The position numbers and the translations under genes were made by a program. Below the pieces are notes generated by a model. That model did not search any database, had not been told where the DNA came from, and was given only the letters and a program-made list of their open reading frames with translations. DNA of 64,000 nt from Osedax fenrisi (lineage: Eukaryota > Annelida > Polychaeta > Sabellida > Siboglinidae), in the NCBI GenBank assembly GCA_964019155.1, contig OZ025244.1, forward strand, positions 35,135,929-35,199,928, given 5' to 3'. Within the stretch, counting starts at the first letter, position 1, and each line of letters starts with the position of its first letter. Below, one piece after another: positions 13,477 through 26,538 of the stretch.

Positions 13477-14784
13477 ATGGATATGGCCTGGAGATCGATA
13501 ACAACTCATATTCTTGATTTACGAAGATTGATAGAAGGGATAAAATCTCACAATCTGAAGGCAATAATCGCTTTTGTTGACTTTAGGAAAGCATTTGATA
13601 GCATTAAAAGAAGTTGTAGGTTCAAAATTCTCTCTGCTTTTGGCACACCTAGAGAAATAATAGATATAATATCAGTTTTACATGCAGATATATTTGTAAA
13701 AGTAATTACCCCTGATGGTGAAACCAAAGTGTTTCAAATATCCAAAGGAGTATTAAAATCGTACATTTCTGATAGAATAAGTAGAGTCAGTATTGGCGAT
13801 TATTCTTCCGAATATCAAAAGATGACTCACGGAGTACCACAAGGATCAGTAATAGGACCACTACTTTTTTCGATATACTTATCACCTGTTTTCAAAATCT
13901 TCGCCAACCATCCATTGATTAAATTTCATTCATACGCCGATGACATCCACATTTTTACTGATGCTGATATTGAAAATGACTCATCTGCCCACATCCGTTT
14001 GCAGAACTGTCTACGTGAACTCTCTATCTGGTTTCACGAAAACTTATTACAACTGAACCCTTTAAAAACTGAAGTAATGTACGTCAATCACACTTCTAAA
14101 CACTTTTCAACATCGTTCACTTTTTCATTTGACAAGTGTTTATTATCATCATCACAAACGATAAAGAATTTGGGTGTAATTTTGAATTCTAACCACGACA
14201 TGAAATCTTTTATATCAGAAAAAATTCGTTCAGTAAACTTTCAACTGTACAGAATTAAAAAAATCAGAAAATCTTTAAATTTCTTTACTTGCAAAATTTT
14301 AGTGACTAGTTTAGTATTAGGAGTTTTCGATTATTGTAATGTGCTGCTTATAGGTCTACCAGCTATCACATTGGCTGAACTTACCTCCCTTCAACGATAT
14401 GCTGTACGTATAATTCACAAGCTACCTCATCGAGAAGAAAATAACCATATCAGCATCACTCAATTAATGAAGGAATTACACTGGCTACCCATAAAAGAAA
14501 GAATCATCTATAAAATATGTCTTATGACTCATAATGCACTCCACTTTGAAACGCCGTCATATTTATATGAATTGATAGAGAGAATCGACCAGACAAGAAG
14601 TCTCAGGCCGTGTCATGTTAATCGTATACGACCTAGATCGACAATACATTCTACTGCTGCCCGTTCACGCGCCTTCTCGTCACAAGCACCGATAGCCTGG
14701 AACTCACTACCTGCAACACTCCGTGCTGAAAGAAACTCAGAAAAGTTCAAAAAGAATTTAAAAACATATTTATATACACTATAA
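13477..14784 (+). CDS. Chimeric RTE/CR1-type reverse transcriptase frame, 435 codons (unit A)
   Basis: Residues 1 to about 93 are RTE-like RT: FVDFRKAFDS carries the motif-A aspartate and the segment ends ISKGVL. From KSYISDR onward it is CR1-like RT: HGVPQGSVIGPLLF (motif B), YADDIHIF (catalytic YADD), KNLGVILNS, then the C-terminal region HWLPIKERIIYK to WNSLPATLR. The join is exactly the nested insertion site and happens to keep frame. The protein has motif A from one element and motifs B-C from another, so it is an accident of insertion rather than an evolved enzyme. Substitutions against unit B: T8I, M102I, L126I and S189L by my count. Confidence 0.75.
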   Translation: MDMAWRSITTHILDLRRLIEGIKSHNLKAIIAFVDFRKAFDSIKRSCRFKILSAFGTPREIIDIISVLHADIFVKVITPDGETKVFQISKGVLKSYISDRISRVSIGDYSSEYQKMTHGVPQGSVIGPLLFSIYLSPVFKIFANHPLIKFHSYADDIHIFTDADIENDSSAHIRLQNCLRELSIWFHENLLQLNPLKTEVMYVNHTSKHFSTSFTFSFDKCLLSSSQTIKNLGVILNSNHDMKSFISEKIRSVNFQLYRIKKIRKSLNFFTCKILVTSLVLGVFDYCNVLLIGLPAITLAELTSLQRYAVRIIHKLPHREENNHISITQLMKELHWLPIKERIIYKICLMTHNALHFETPSYLYELIERIDQTRSLRPCHVNRIRPRSTIHSTAARSRAFSSQAPIAWNSLPATLRAERNSEKFKKNLKTYLYTL

Positions 14785-14863
14785 CTTTCTTATTATTTCA
14801 TTATACATTATTGTTAACTTAATTGTTTAAACGATGTCTAAATGAAATTTCTTCTTCTTCTTC
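13756..14863 (+). mobile_element. CR1/L2-like LINE nested inside the RTE-like element (unit A)
   Basis: 1,108 bp inserted in the same orientation into the RT gene of the RTE-like element. The flanks are an exact 7-bp duplication AGTATTA (13749-13755 and 14864-14870). Removing the insert and one duplicate restores the host's expected GVLQGD motif. The insert is 5'-truncated within RT, starting at KSYISDR, and ends in a (TTC)n 3' tail at 14850-14863. Confidence 0.92.
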
Positions 14864-16197
14864 AGTATTACAGGGCGACACATTAGCACTTCTCTTATAA
14901 ATCATAGTGCTTGAATATGCAATGAGAATTGCTATAAAGGATAATGAAACGGAACTAGATTTCCAACTAATTAGGAAACAAAGTCGCAGGAAACCTGCAG
15001 TAGTTATCTCTAAATTAGTTATGCTGACGATATAGCTCTAATATTTAAATTACTCTGACAATTTAAAAAAAGATACTGATTTGGAGGAAATTGATGAAAT
15101 TAGGAATATAATATGATGAGAGATGTTTGTAAGAAAATTGTAAAATCGGGTCGAATGAGAGTTTGAATAAAGTAAAAGTAAGTAAAGTATATAATGTGGG
15201 ATTCATTTCTTATCCAATCATATCATATAATGCTACAAATGATGAACCATAATGATGAGCGTACAGATTTTGAAGAATAATTTATGAAAGTGAATAAAGT
15301 GAATAATAAAAATGTATTATTAAATTTTAAATTGAATATTAAATTATGACTATTATATATAGACTATTAGTAATAGTATATATAAATATATGTGTATGTG
15401 ATTCTATAATCATTACTAATTATTAATCATCAAATGTTATATTAGTAAATAATGTGTGTGATGATTATATATATTTATTATGTAGAGCATATTCTAGTAA
15501 TATTATTGTTAATATAATTATTTTTCATACATGGGAAATATATTCACTTTATAGAAAGTAATATAAATTAAACAAATAACATTATTTATATCGTATAATT
15601 AAATGTGAATATATATTATATAATGAATAATAATAATGTTGTTCACATAATTATATGGAGTAAATTGAGAGGATGTTAATCTCGTATATTTCTTGTAAAT
15701 ATTTAGACCTATTTAGACTAAAGTTTAGACTTGTAATACATTAACTTTTAACGAGGTTCCATAATAAATAACATATTGGTATATATATTTGTATAAAAAA
15801 TATAATTATGGTAATTATAAAACCCTCACTTTTATATAAATTTTTTATAAATACTCACCGTAATAATTTAGAGTACAGCCAACTAAAGGCAATATCTCAT
15901 ATAGTTCAACATAAGGGATTGAATAGTCGATATAAAAATATTATATTATATTAATAAAAGGATAATATTTACTTGATTTTACTTACAAGGTAACTTTGTA
16001 TGCATGTTAACGCATGATTTATACATGATTATCATGATGATATACATGTAGAGATTCATAATCTATATTAAACTATACTAATTTACAACATTATATTGAA
16101 TATATTATTTCGATATCATTAGCGCTCTATACAGTAACTATAATAGTTGAACTACTGAATGGTATTCAACATTTTGTTGCCTTTATTATGGATGGGG

Positions 16198-16928
16198 TAC
16201 GGGGTCCGCACATTGAAAAATGAAATATCCGCACATGCAACGCCCGCAATACTAAAAACCACAACCAAATATATTAGTCATAATTCGATGAATGGCGAAA
16301 TGCAGCTCGGCCCAAAAATCCTTTAAGGGCGGGTGGGGGTGGGCGGGCGGGGTAGTCGTGTTTTTACTATTTTTACCATTTACTCTTCGTATTAATTATA
16401 TCTATATATAGGTCAGATCTCGTATCCTCGATGCGCATTCAAAAATTAAAACTTAACCCAACCTAACCACAACAGTGTAAATATACATTTATAGGTTAAC
16501 TCGGGAAGTAATGCAGCTAAAAAAAAATACCAAAAATTAAAACTTAACCCAACCTAACCACAACAGTGAAAATATACTTTTATAGGTTAACTCGGGAAGT
16601 AATGCAGCTAATGTATATACATAGCTCACGTATACACACCCCGTTGTTTGTATACACGCCTGCATACACATGCATATGTCTCTATACATATATATCTGTA
16701 TCCCAACACGATACCACGTAGGTATTCTTACATCAGCATATAGCGTATGCCCATATATTTACATATACGAATATCCCTACCAAGCTGGGTTTATTCCACA
16801 CATTGTTATTGTCGACTAATTAACACACGCGTCTCTGGAATGTGAGCGCACGCAATACCGCATTTGTAGTATTACGGGCGTTGTATGTGCGGATATTTCA
16901 TTTTAATGTGCGGATTCCGTCCAGCTAC
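16198..16928. mobile_element. Terminal-inverted-repeat element at the A/B junction
   Basis: Inverted arms of about 50 bp: 16205-16254 (TCCGCACATTGAAAAATGAA onward) and 16867-16914. Both contain AAATATCCGCACAT and CAACGCCCG. The interior has a G-rich block (GGGCGGGTGGGGGTGGGCGG near 16325) and a two-copy 91-bp repeat. Its right part resembles the repeat at 47700-47960. The right arm differs from the unit B counterpart at about eight positions within 80 bp, far more than the rest of the unit. Confidence 0.78.
16440..16612. repeat. Two-copy 91-bp tandem repeat inside the junction element
   Basis: Copies start at 16440 and 16531, each with TTAACCCAACCTAACCACAA and TAGGTTAACTCGGGAAGTAA. The CCTAACC-like core superficially resembles telomeric repeat but is not iterated. 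The unit B equivalent starts at about 33404. Confidence 0.85.
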
Positions 16929-17650
16929 CGTTATCCGTTATAGTAACTGTACAATTAAATATTTTATAATAAATTGGATTTATATAAATTAAATTTCAAT
17001 TAATATTATTAGAAATTATTTTATTCTAATTCGAATATTTTACGTACACATGATATCGATATAGTTTTAGAATGACTGTTTAATTTCACGTAGAACCAAT
17101 ATATTATATATGTATAATAATATAATCCATCGATAAGTTATCCGTTATAGTAACTGTACAATTAAAAATGTGTTAATAAATTGGATTTATTATTAAATTT
17201 CAATTTTTACTATTATAAATTATAAGGTACTGTAACATTCCTGCCAAATATAAACAGACATATCTATTAAGGGAGCCACAATCAATCCAGTACCACAAAA
17301 CTATAGTATAATTGTAACATTCGAAACATCTCATGTATTCATGTTCATATATAAGATAATATGTATGTATAATAAATTTTAACAGTAAAATAAAAAAACT
17401 ATAAATAAACAAATTTTATATTTACATTTTATAAATAATAGTTTAAAGAATAAAAAAAATTATATTACTGTTTTTAAATAATTTTATATTTTAATACTGT
17501 TTATAATATATATTTTTGAATTTATTATATATATATATTATATATTATAAACTATATATATATATAGAAATCTAAATAATGAGAATATGAGTTATAAATA
17601 TTATTTAAATTAAAATAATGTGTAATATTCAATATTATATTAGTACTAAT

Positions 17651-19643
17651 GGTTACGCATGGTTACGTTAGTGGTTACTAATGGTTACGTTACCTGTTAC
17701 CTGTTACCTAATTGGTTTAGGCACTTCCATCAACTTCTTTATTGAAGTTTTCGGACGTGCTTTCAATATATTATTGGGCAAAAAGGTATGTTTTGAGCTT
17801 TGATTTGAATGTTACAGTTGAGTCAATTGATCGGATATGGTGAGGTAGATCATTCCAGATTTTTGGAGCATGGATGGAGAAAGATTTATGTTGGGAAGAT
17901 GTTAAATGTAATAGAACTGGAGTTTTTAATTTGAATTTGTTTATGTGTCTTTGTTCGTAAATAGTTGTGTTGGGAGTTAGTAAGTTGGCAAGATAGTCTG
18001 GTGTGTTATGATGTGTAGCTAAATGTATGGTGAGTGCAATTTTGTAAATTATACGGGATTTTATTGGCAGCCAATGTATTTTGGTTCTCAAAGGGGATAT
18101 ATGTTGTCTGGAATATTTAGTTATGTTGAATATGAATCTGATGGCTGAATTCTGAAGACGTTGGAGTTTATTTATTATAGATTGTGAGGAGGCATAGAGA
18201 CATGAATTACAGTAATCGAGGCGGGGAGAATGAGGGATGTAGCGAGGAGTTTTGCAGTATTAAAATTAATGAAGGGTCTTATTGTTCGTAAGTTGTGTAG
18301 TATGTAGTTAATTGACTGTGATAGTGATTTATTCTGGATGTTGAATTGTAGTGTTGGGTCGATTAATATACCAAGATTTTTTATTTTATTAGCATAAGAA
18401 ATACTCAGATTGTTAATGGTAATTTGTGGTGGAATGAATATGGTGGTAGATGTTTTAATATGCATTGATTCAGTTTTAAGACAGTTTAGTGATAATGAGT
18501 TGTTGGTGAGCCAGTTATGTATATCAGTAATGCAGTTGTTAAGTACATTTATGTCGTTGTTAGGGTCTATCAATCTACAGTGTAACTGTATATCATCAGC
18601 ATACGAGTGATAGTCTATAGTGGGGTATTTGTCAATAATTCTAAATAAGGGAAGTAGGTAGATATTGAATAGGAGTGGACCAAGGACCGATCCTTGAGGT
18701 ACTCCATGAGTAACTTTACGAGGTTTAGAGATTAGTGAGTTTATACTAATTTGGTAAAAACGATCAGTTAGGTATGAGATGAACCAATCAAGTGCAGTAC
18801 CAGAGATTCCGATAGAAGTTAGTCGATTTATAAGGATATTTTGGTCAAGAGTGTCGAAGGCAGCTGATAAATCAAGGAGAATGACCACTGAACCATGTGG
18901 TGATGCAGCAGATAGGTGAATGTGATTAAGGATATGTATCATTGCAGTTTCAGTACTTTTGTGCTTGGTATAGGCACTCTGATATGGGTTTAATATATGA
19001 TTTTCATGGAGATACGAATTTAATTGACGAGCAACAACTCGTTCTAGGGTTTTGGAGAGCGTTGATAAGTTGGAGATTGGTCGGTAGTTGGAGAGGATTG
19101 ATTTGTCAAGGTTTGGTTTTTTTATGATGGGTGTAACATATGCTGTTTTCATGTAGATTGGAAAAATGCCTGAGGTAAGTGAGTTTTCTATTATTTCTTG
19201 GTAATAAGATGCTAGATAAATGTGGTACTTATTTAATATAGAATGAGGAATTGGATCTAGTTCGGAAGATGTATTTACTGCACTGAGGAGTTTTTCAATA
19301 GTAGTAGTTGATGGTAATGTGAAGGAGGAAAGGGAATATAGAGGTAGATTATATGGTTCATTGAGTGGTGTAGGGAGTGATTTAATTATATTCATGACTT
19401 TAGTATTGAAATATTGGTCAAATGTATCTATTAGCGTTGTTATGGGTTCATTTGGTAGAACACGTAGTGATATTCTACCAAGTAGCTGGTTAGAAATGGA
19501 GAAAAGTTTCTTAGAATTAGTTGATGCTTCTTTTAATAGATTATTGTAGTATGATTTCTTAGACTTCTTGAGTAGGGTTCTATATAGGCTACATTGTTTG
19601 ATAAATATATTGTAATTATTGAGAGATTTAATTTTTTTATTTT
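17651..19643 (-). mobile_element. CR1/L2-like non-LTR retrotransposon, 5'-truncated (unit B)
   Basis: Duplicate of the element at 700-2692. The target duplication GTACTAAT is at 17643-17650 and 19644-19651. It has the same 5' truncation and 3' GTAACC-type tail and sits upstream of the second RABIF copy. Confidence 0.88.
17771..19643 (-). pseudogene. Reverse transcriptase ORF2 fragment, frameshifted (unit B)
   Basis: Same RT blocks and same one-base frameshift as unit A, here at about 18223-18226. The frame starting at ATG 19395 ends at 18175 and the C-terminal frame ends at 17771. No coding difference from unit A was seen. Confidence 0.85.
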
Positions 19644-19805
19644 GTACTAATACTTATGGTAAGGACTGTAGGCACAAGTCTCTATCGCTCGAAACAACAA
19701 TCTGAATGAGAAACATGTATATAATATATACTATATATGGAATAATGCCTATATAAAATTTATTTATAATCATTTATTTAATCACATCTATGATGTCATT
19801 GTATC

Positions 19806-19846
<41 letters not shown>

Positions 19847-21502
19847 AATACACTAATCACATGTTACTATTATCCAATATATAACATTTACTATTTATGG
19901 AATTATATGATATACACATAATTTAATTACATTATATGGATACATGAGATAAGAATTACCTCTCCACAATGGGGGGTAATGTTGGTTGTACCATTTCTAT
20001 ATAATAGTTTACCATGAATGTATGTACATGATAACACATGGTGACCATACTGCATTGGCTAATATGTTTTGATAAGCTATATTGCAGCATGTTGGTGACA
20101 ATGTGCACTATATTATATAATATCAGAATTTAGGTATAACCATTGTAAACGAAGAAGCGTTAACATGTTTATTTATATATATAATCTCATATTCGTATGT
20201 GTATATATCATATATATTAATACAAATTATGTATACATATATTTTTATAAAGTCATTATTCCATATATACATATTTCTTATTCAGATTTTATTTTCGCGT
20301 GCACTAGAGTGTATTATTAATGTGCACGCCTCATGAACTTTGCTATTTATAGTTATTTAATGTTTGTCTACTGTCTATTGTCCCCTTATATTGTATACAT
20401 TTAATAATTATACTAATTTTAAATATTTGTATGGATATAGTAGTATGGCACACCATTATTATAATATTATATTATTATAATAATTATATAAATGTATACA
20501 ATCACTAATGCGGATGTTTACTGCGTAGATTCTTTTTAAATTCGCGAACTTTTGACCATAATCCATTTATAATATAAATTAGATACTAATATAGTATAAG
20601 AATATCTCATAATAAAATATCTAAATTTAATAACTAATCCATGCTATACTAATAACATTTTAAATTTGAAATTGTATTAAATTAATGATTCCTCACGAAA
20701 ATCAACACGGATCATTTGTATTTGCTAATTGTGGTAGGTGTGTGAAGGCATGGTAGTGCTATGTATGAGTGATATGTCGCGATGAATTACCTAATTGTAG
20801 ATTATGTAATATCTATTAAATTAACATTAAATTTACTTATATTTCACATTATAAATTATTTATATATATTTATTAAATATATACCATCGATAACCAATTT
20901 TCAATAGTTGATTAGAGTTAATTATATTTAATATATATTATGTAATTCCATTGGCGCATAATTCGTCCAACGAACCGATTATATATATAATATATTTGTA
21001 CCGGTTTTCATGCGTATATTAATTATTAATATGTTAATATCATATTAATAACTAATAACTTGTTTATCAACTTGATATTGACATGGTCACAATATGGGCA
21101 GAATGTTTATATGTACGAAATTCGTATTACGAATACCTATTTATCTATACTTAGTATAATAATTTAAAAATCATGATAAATTAGATATATATTATTTCTA
21201 GATATAGTGTTATTATATTCATTAAATAATGATTGTTTAAGTGTTAGCTTAATCCTCCTCAGATATTGATTGTACTCTTCAAAACATTTAAAAACTTGCA
21301 ATATTTTATCTAGTGTATGCTAAATTAATATTGTTAATATATAATTATTAACTGTATTCAGCGAATTGTCACTTTAGGAATAATTTGTTCTTGATAGCAC
21401 TTCATAATTAGGTAATTTCATAGAATATAACAATACTATTATGTAATTCACCAAGAAGTGACCTATTTACCTACGACATGTGTAGATTGCGGAATGTTAA
21501 AG

Positions 21503-21883
21503 ATGAACGAACAGAAGGTCGCGTGTCCCAGATGCAAGTCGGTGATATTCAATACTAAAGTGGCTGTGTTTTGTCAAGAAGAGGTTAATATATACCTGAT
21601 TCAGTGATGTTGTGTCCTTTGACCTAGTATAAAGCGACGCGCTATTTAAAAAAAAATATGTTCATAATTTTGTTACTACATATCCTATAGGTTAAAATAA
21701 TCATATTAATAGGCATCATCATCATCATCATCCCTATCATCACACCACTTTATTTTATAAATAGCAAGTCTCTTTTGTCCATAAACCCTTTTATGTATGC
21801 TACATCCTAGTATTACTAGTAAAACTTATTATGTTAAACGATAATACCTTTTTATATTAATAGTCTATTTAATTTATATTCAT

Positions 21884-21918
<35 letters not shown>

Positions 21919-24403
21919 ATATATAATATATAAATGTATATAAATTTATATATAAGATTATTTTAAAGATTGCCAATTTATACATTGATATTTAATATGT
22001 GCTTTATATTGACAACAATATAAACCAGTTACACTAGTTCAGCGATGAACTTGTAATTAATAAAATGTTCGGGAAAAATAATAAGATAAAATAATTATCA
22101 ATTAAATTAAATTAATCAAATAATCATTAATTTGTATGTTTGGAACTATATATTAATTATGATTTAATATAAGTTTGAATCGACCATATAAGTTTAGGTG
22201 AATTGACTTGTATTCCTTGAGAGTGTATCCGTTCTTACTGGGATTTCCGATGGAGTTATTATAAACTAGACTGTTGTTGTTGATTTATAGACAACAGTTT
22301 CATTAGGCAGATGTATGATATATATTGCATAATATATTTATAATTGTTCATGCGCAACTTATCTCAGAATCATTTAAGTCGCGCTCTAATGAAGTTGTAT
22401 AACATTACGTATACGCGTAATACGTAAATACACGCGTACACCATCGATATATAAAGAAAGTGGATAAGCAATTGACGCACGTAATGCATGTAAAAGATAG
22501 ATACGTGAATGACACTTTTATCGATAAATTAACAAAATGGTATCAGTGATTTTGATTGGCTTTTCGTTGAAATAGATTAAAGTGACTTCTATCTATATCA
22601 ATGGATTTAGATTATAAATATCAATAAAATAGTATGATATGATGTATTTTAAATATATAATTTTATTTTTAGTATAGATAGTTCATTAAAAGTGGTAGTA
22701 ATTATCAATATATTTATGTATAAATAAATATTATTATAAATAAAAAGTAGTGGGCCAGATAGTGGGTTTCGACCTCAGCGCCCGTAGCGGATAGTGACAT
22801 ACACTACATTCAATTGCTTATCCACTTTCTTTATATCAATGGCGTACACGTATATAAATACATATATCATCAACATTATAACTTGTAATAATTTAGAGCA
22901 GTTCTAATATAATATAATATTTATATGTTTATATATAAACGGATGTTCCTCGATTATTTACTATTGACATAATAGATGTATATCTAATACCTATTGGGTA
23001 TAATATAGATATTTAGGTATATAATAATCATTTATTAGATGTTTTTTTTGTATAATAAAAAAAATTTAATATTCACTTCTTATCTCTTCTAAATGGCTTT
23101 GAAATAAGATTTTACTCTTTTCTATTGTTAGCGCCAAGATTTTAGATAATTACATAATAGGATCACTCAAATATTACTTTATATATGAATATCAGTAATC
23201 TCAAATGACATTTTTTAGTAATATCGGACTTATTAAATTAAGTTTATCTCATAATTATTCAATTATTATTCGAATATTTATGATTTCATTATTAAATATT
23301 GATTCCAAATTTAATATATACATATATGTATATCAATAAAGACTATTGAGAAATTAAATAAATTAAGAAAACTTTACTATCAAATTTATGTACAATACTT
23401 ATAAAATAAACTAAATTTAATAATTCCTATGAAATAACCTGGTCTGAGATTACTGGCTACCTTTATGAATCATAAATAATACATGTAGAAATGCGCATGT
23501 AGAAATTCCTGCCCTACATGAAGAAGAAGAGCGAGAAGCAAGAGCCCAATGATAGGGAGACTGTAGAAGCTTGTCTTCGCGTGTACGACATGTTTCACTT
23601 CGAGAACATTGGCTTCTCCAAGCTGGTCGGCACACTCAAGTATCTGGTGTGCGCTGATTGTGAGGCCGGACCTCTAGGTTTACGTCATGCTCGAACGCAC
23701 GCAGCGACAGCGGGTACCAGTCATACCGAAACAATCAAATCATAAGATATGTAACTATCATTATAAGTCAAATTGATTTGTTCGTATGAAATGACTAGTA
23801 TTAGCTTTATCACTCCACACTAAATGTTTGTCATCGAACTCGTATTTCATTTAAATGCTATCTCTAATATAACTAAGTAAATAGTAACTTTAATTTATTC
23901 AAATTTAATACAATTATTATTTTAATGCACTGTTGTATAGGTTAACCTATATGGTATACCGTTTGAGTGACTCATAGTGCATGGATATCACATGCTTCCC
24001 TCTTATAGGTTGCGGTTTTAATGATGTGCTGGTGACGGATCATTCAATCATATTATTATATTTTAAAATACGTATTAATAACTGTTTAAGAGGAAATAAT
24101 GATTTATCAGATGGTCACATAAGTTTACAGGGGAATCGATAAAACACCTGCCATAGATTTTTGTATTAATAGCTACTTTTCATATACACTATGGGTGAAT
24201 ACAAATCATATGTTAGTGCACATTTGTATTAAATTCCCCTTAAGTTAACCATCACAGTGATAACTTACTACGACCCAGCATTACCATACCAATCTATTCA
24301 CTCAGGCTGGCACGATACGGAGAACTTGATTAAAACGGAAGACGGAACTGAATCGCTGGCATTCTACATCTCTCTCGACCGAATTGAATACCTAGCTGAA
24401 TAG
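21503..24403 (+). CDS. RABIF: RABIF/Mss4 Rab-binding zinc protein, second copy (unit B)
   Basis: Exons 21503-21583, 23503-23677, 24306-24403. I found no coding difference from unit A, so both copies predict the same 117-residue protein, and splice sites are the same. The two genes share about 4.5 kb of upstream sequence within the unit. What differs is the more distant context: copy A's lies outside the window, while copy B is preceded by the end of unit A. If the duplication is real, the animal carries two identical Mss4 genes on this chromosome; if it is an assembly artefact, one is false. Confidence 0.9.
22420..22860. mobile_element. Short inverted-repeat element in RABIF intron 1 (unit B)
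   Basis: Duplicate of the element at about 5470-5910; the inverted arms are conserved at about 22450-22475 and 22810-22835. Confidence 0.65.
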
Positions 24404-24795
24404 AATACACTGTCAATCATTTATATCAACATGCACAATAATCAATTGATTTATTTATTAAAATACTTTACAATTTTGGAGTTTTATTTCTTTTTTGAAG
24501 TTCATATGGTGTTAATTAATAGTGTCTTATCTTGGTTACAATTATAGCATCAATTTATATATACATCGTTCATATTAACATTAGATAATCATAAGTCATT
24601 CAATTATATTAGATCTATAAATATATATATTATTTTTAAATATTTATTACAACAATTATTTAAATAATCAATATAATATAGTATACCTATATTTATTAAA
24701 ATTAAATCTAAATATGTATAAAACCAATTTAATTAGTATATGATAAAATTAATTAAATATAAAGATAAATAAATAACATTATTTTATATTAATAT

Positions 24796-25252
24796 CAAAG
24801 ATTTTCCGAAGGAAAGATATAACACTTACGCGAAATCGTGTAATTCGAATTTGTATACAAAATACCCTGGTGCCACCTATAGCGGGTTACTTTTAGGAAC
24901 TATGCGTTGTTTATAATGTAAATTCGTATTTAACTATACATTTTTAAAATGTTAAATAATATGCCTTAAATTAATATTTATATGATGAAAACTAAGTGTT
25001 CATTACTAATATATAACAAACAAATATGATATTTATGTTTTAAATGCTATAAGTATAGTAAATTTAGTAAGTAAAAGTTAATTTATATTGCATGTAATTT
25101 AATAGAGCAATGAAAACATTGTTGTATGCAAACAGAGCCGAACCTAAATCTATTTCAGTGATTTAGATACTGCTGCTAGCAGCGGCTGGGGATATTACTA
25201 AATTACGTTGCATGCATAGGGAGTGTTATATCTTTGCTTCACAAAATCTTTG
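24796..25252. mobile_element. Non-autonomous CAAAGATTTTCC-family DNA element (unit B)
   Basis: Duplicate of 7844-8300, with the same arms and TTAATAT flanks. Confidence 0.8.
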
Positions 25253-26538
25253 TTAATATTGTAATTTATATTTATATATAATAAATGTTTGTATTAAATA
25301 TGAAATGTTCTATTATAATTTAATATATTCATTAATCGAATAACAATATAAATATGAGAAATATCATATTTTCTTAATATAGTTTTTTACTATCATTTCT
25401 GTATACACGTTATAATACCCCAACAATTAGTTTTCAAAATCTCATCATCTCTAAGGGAACAGATTGAGTTTTGTACTATAGAAGTTTATTTGATCAATAC
25501 AATTACATAAATTCACATATATCAACCTATTATATTGTAATGCAATACAAAATAAATATATATCTGATTATTTTAATTTTGCATTAGAAAATGTGCAATA
25601 AATCAGAAATATAAATGTTTAAAATTATTAGTGATATATTATCATGCTCTACTAATTTGATGATTTAATTTAATAGTACATTTTATTTTAAATGTGTAAA
25701 TAACAACTTTTGAATGTAATGTTAATTGCTAAATGAAGTGATATTGTTATACTTCACAAAATAAAATACAACTAAAACTTAATTTATTCTATAATAATGT
25801 ATTCCGTTATTTATATTGGCGTTAACAAACAATGTAATAGTAAATATTTAATATTAATTATACTAAAGTAATATGCCAGATATTGATTAAAATATATTTA
25901 TTAGTATCATTGGAAATTTTATTAAATTTTATAACAAGTCTTAAGTTTTTAATATTTTTATTTAAAAATAAATATGTAAAATATGCAAATACATTTGGTA
26001 AAAAATGTACATGGGATAGATATAAATTGTGCATTTAATTTATTTTATTATAATAAATGTAATAATATTATATTGAATATAGATTATTCAAATTAAATTA
26101 TATAGAAATATATTTGTTTTTAAGCATGTATTACTGAAAATAGAATACAGTCTATTTAATATATTTCTAGCAAACTGATGGAAATTAAGGGCATCCCAAT
26201 GAAACTAGCTAGAAAATTACTTAATTGCAATTATATACCCCCTTTATACTATATATTTGATTAAATAAAATATCAATCAATCAATAATTATAAAAATATA
26301 TTATTATAAATTGTTTATAATATTTTATTACAATTTGTAAATAATTTAAGAACTCTAACAAAATAACCGATATAAAAGTCATATACCATATGTTTATATA
26401 ATTAATAATAAGAGAAATATAATACATTGTGAATTACTCGTACATGAATAACATGTAATGAATAAATGCGTATGTAAAGATAGTGAATCACAGTGAAATC
26501 GATGAGGTAATCACGTAGTCTATAAATAGAACCGCGAC

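Larger units (their letters stand above)
13034..15187 (+). mobile_element. RTE-like non-LTR retrotransposon, 5'-truncated, with nested LINE (unit A)
   Basis: RT-coding remains start at NHFRNLLCGANIDE and run through WSFRNIIPIPKAGNLN, NKFRGIALSTVALKV, IIAFVDFRKAFDSI and VITPDGETKVFQISKGVL. They resume after the nested insertion at VLQGDTLA and IIVLEYAMRIAIKDNETEL. Several frameshifts and stops are present. The 3' end is a repeated TAAG/AAGTAAA tail. The flanks share TATATAAT (13026-13033 and 15188-15195), a plausible though low-complexity 8-bp target duplication. It lies in what is SFT2D3 intron 1 in unit B. Confidence 0.82.
1..16928. repeat. Tandem segmental duplication, unit A (left edge cut by window)
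   Basis: Every base from 1 to 16928 has a counterpart in 16952-33891. The offset is 16951 at the left and 16952 through most of the unit; a 12-bp TGATGATTATCA-type indel near 16040/32990 shifts it to about 16963 at the right. By eye I saw only (TA)n length differences in the first ~9.7 kb and about a dozen single-base differences from 9.8 kb on. They cluster strongly in the last ~80 bp. The unit's first ~23 bases, seen at 16929-16951, lie before position 1. It carries a complete RABIF and SFT2D3 exons 2-6 without exon 1. Confidence 0.95.

Noticed and set aside
16445..16560. Possible interstitial telomere repeat (CCTAACC-like)
   Set aside because: The motif occurs once per 91-bp unit, not in tandem, within a mobile element.
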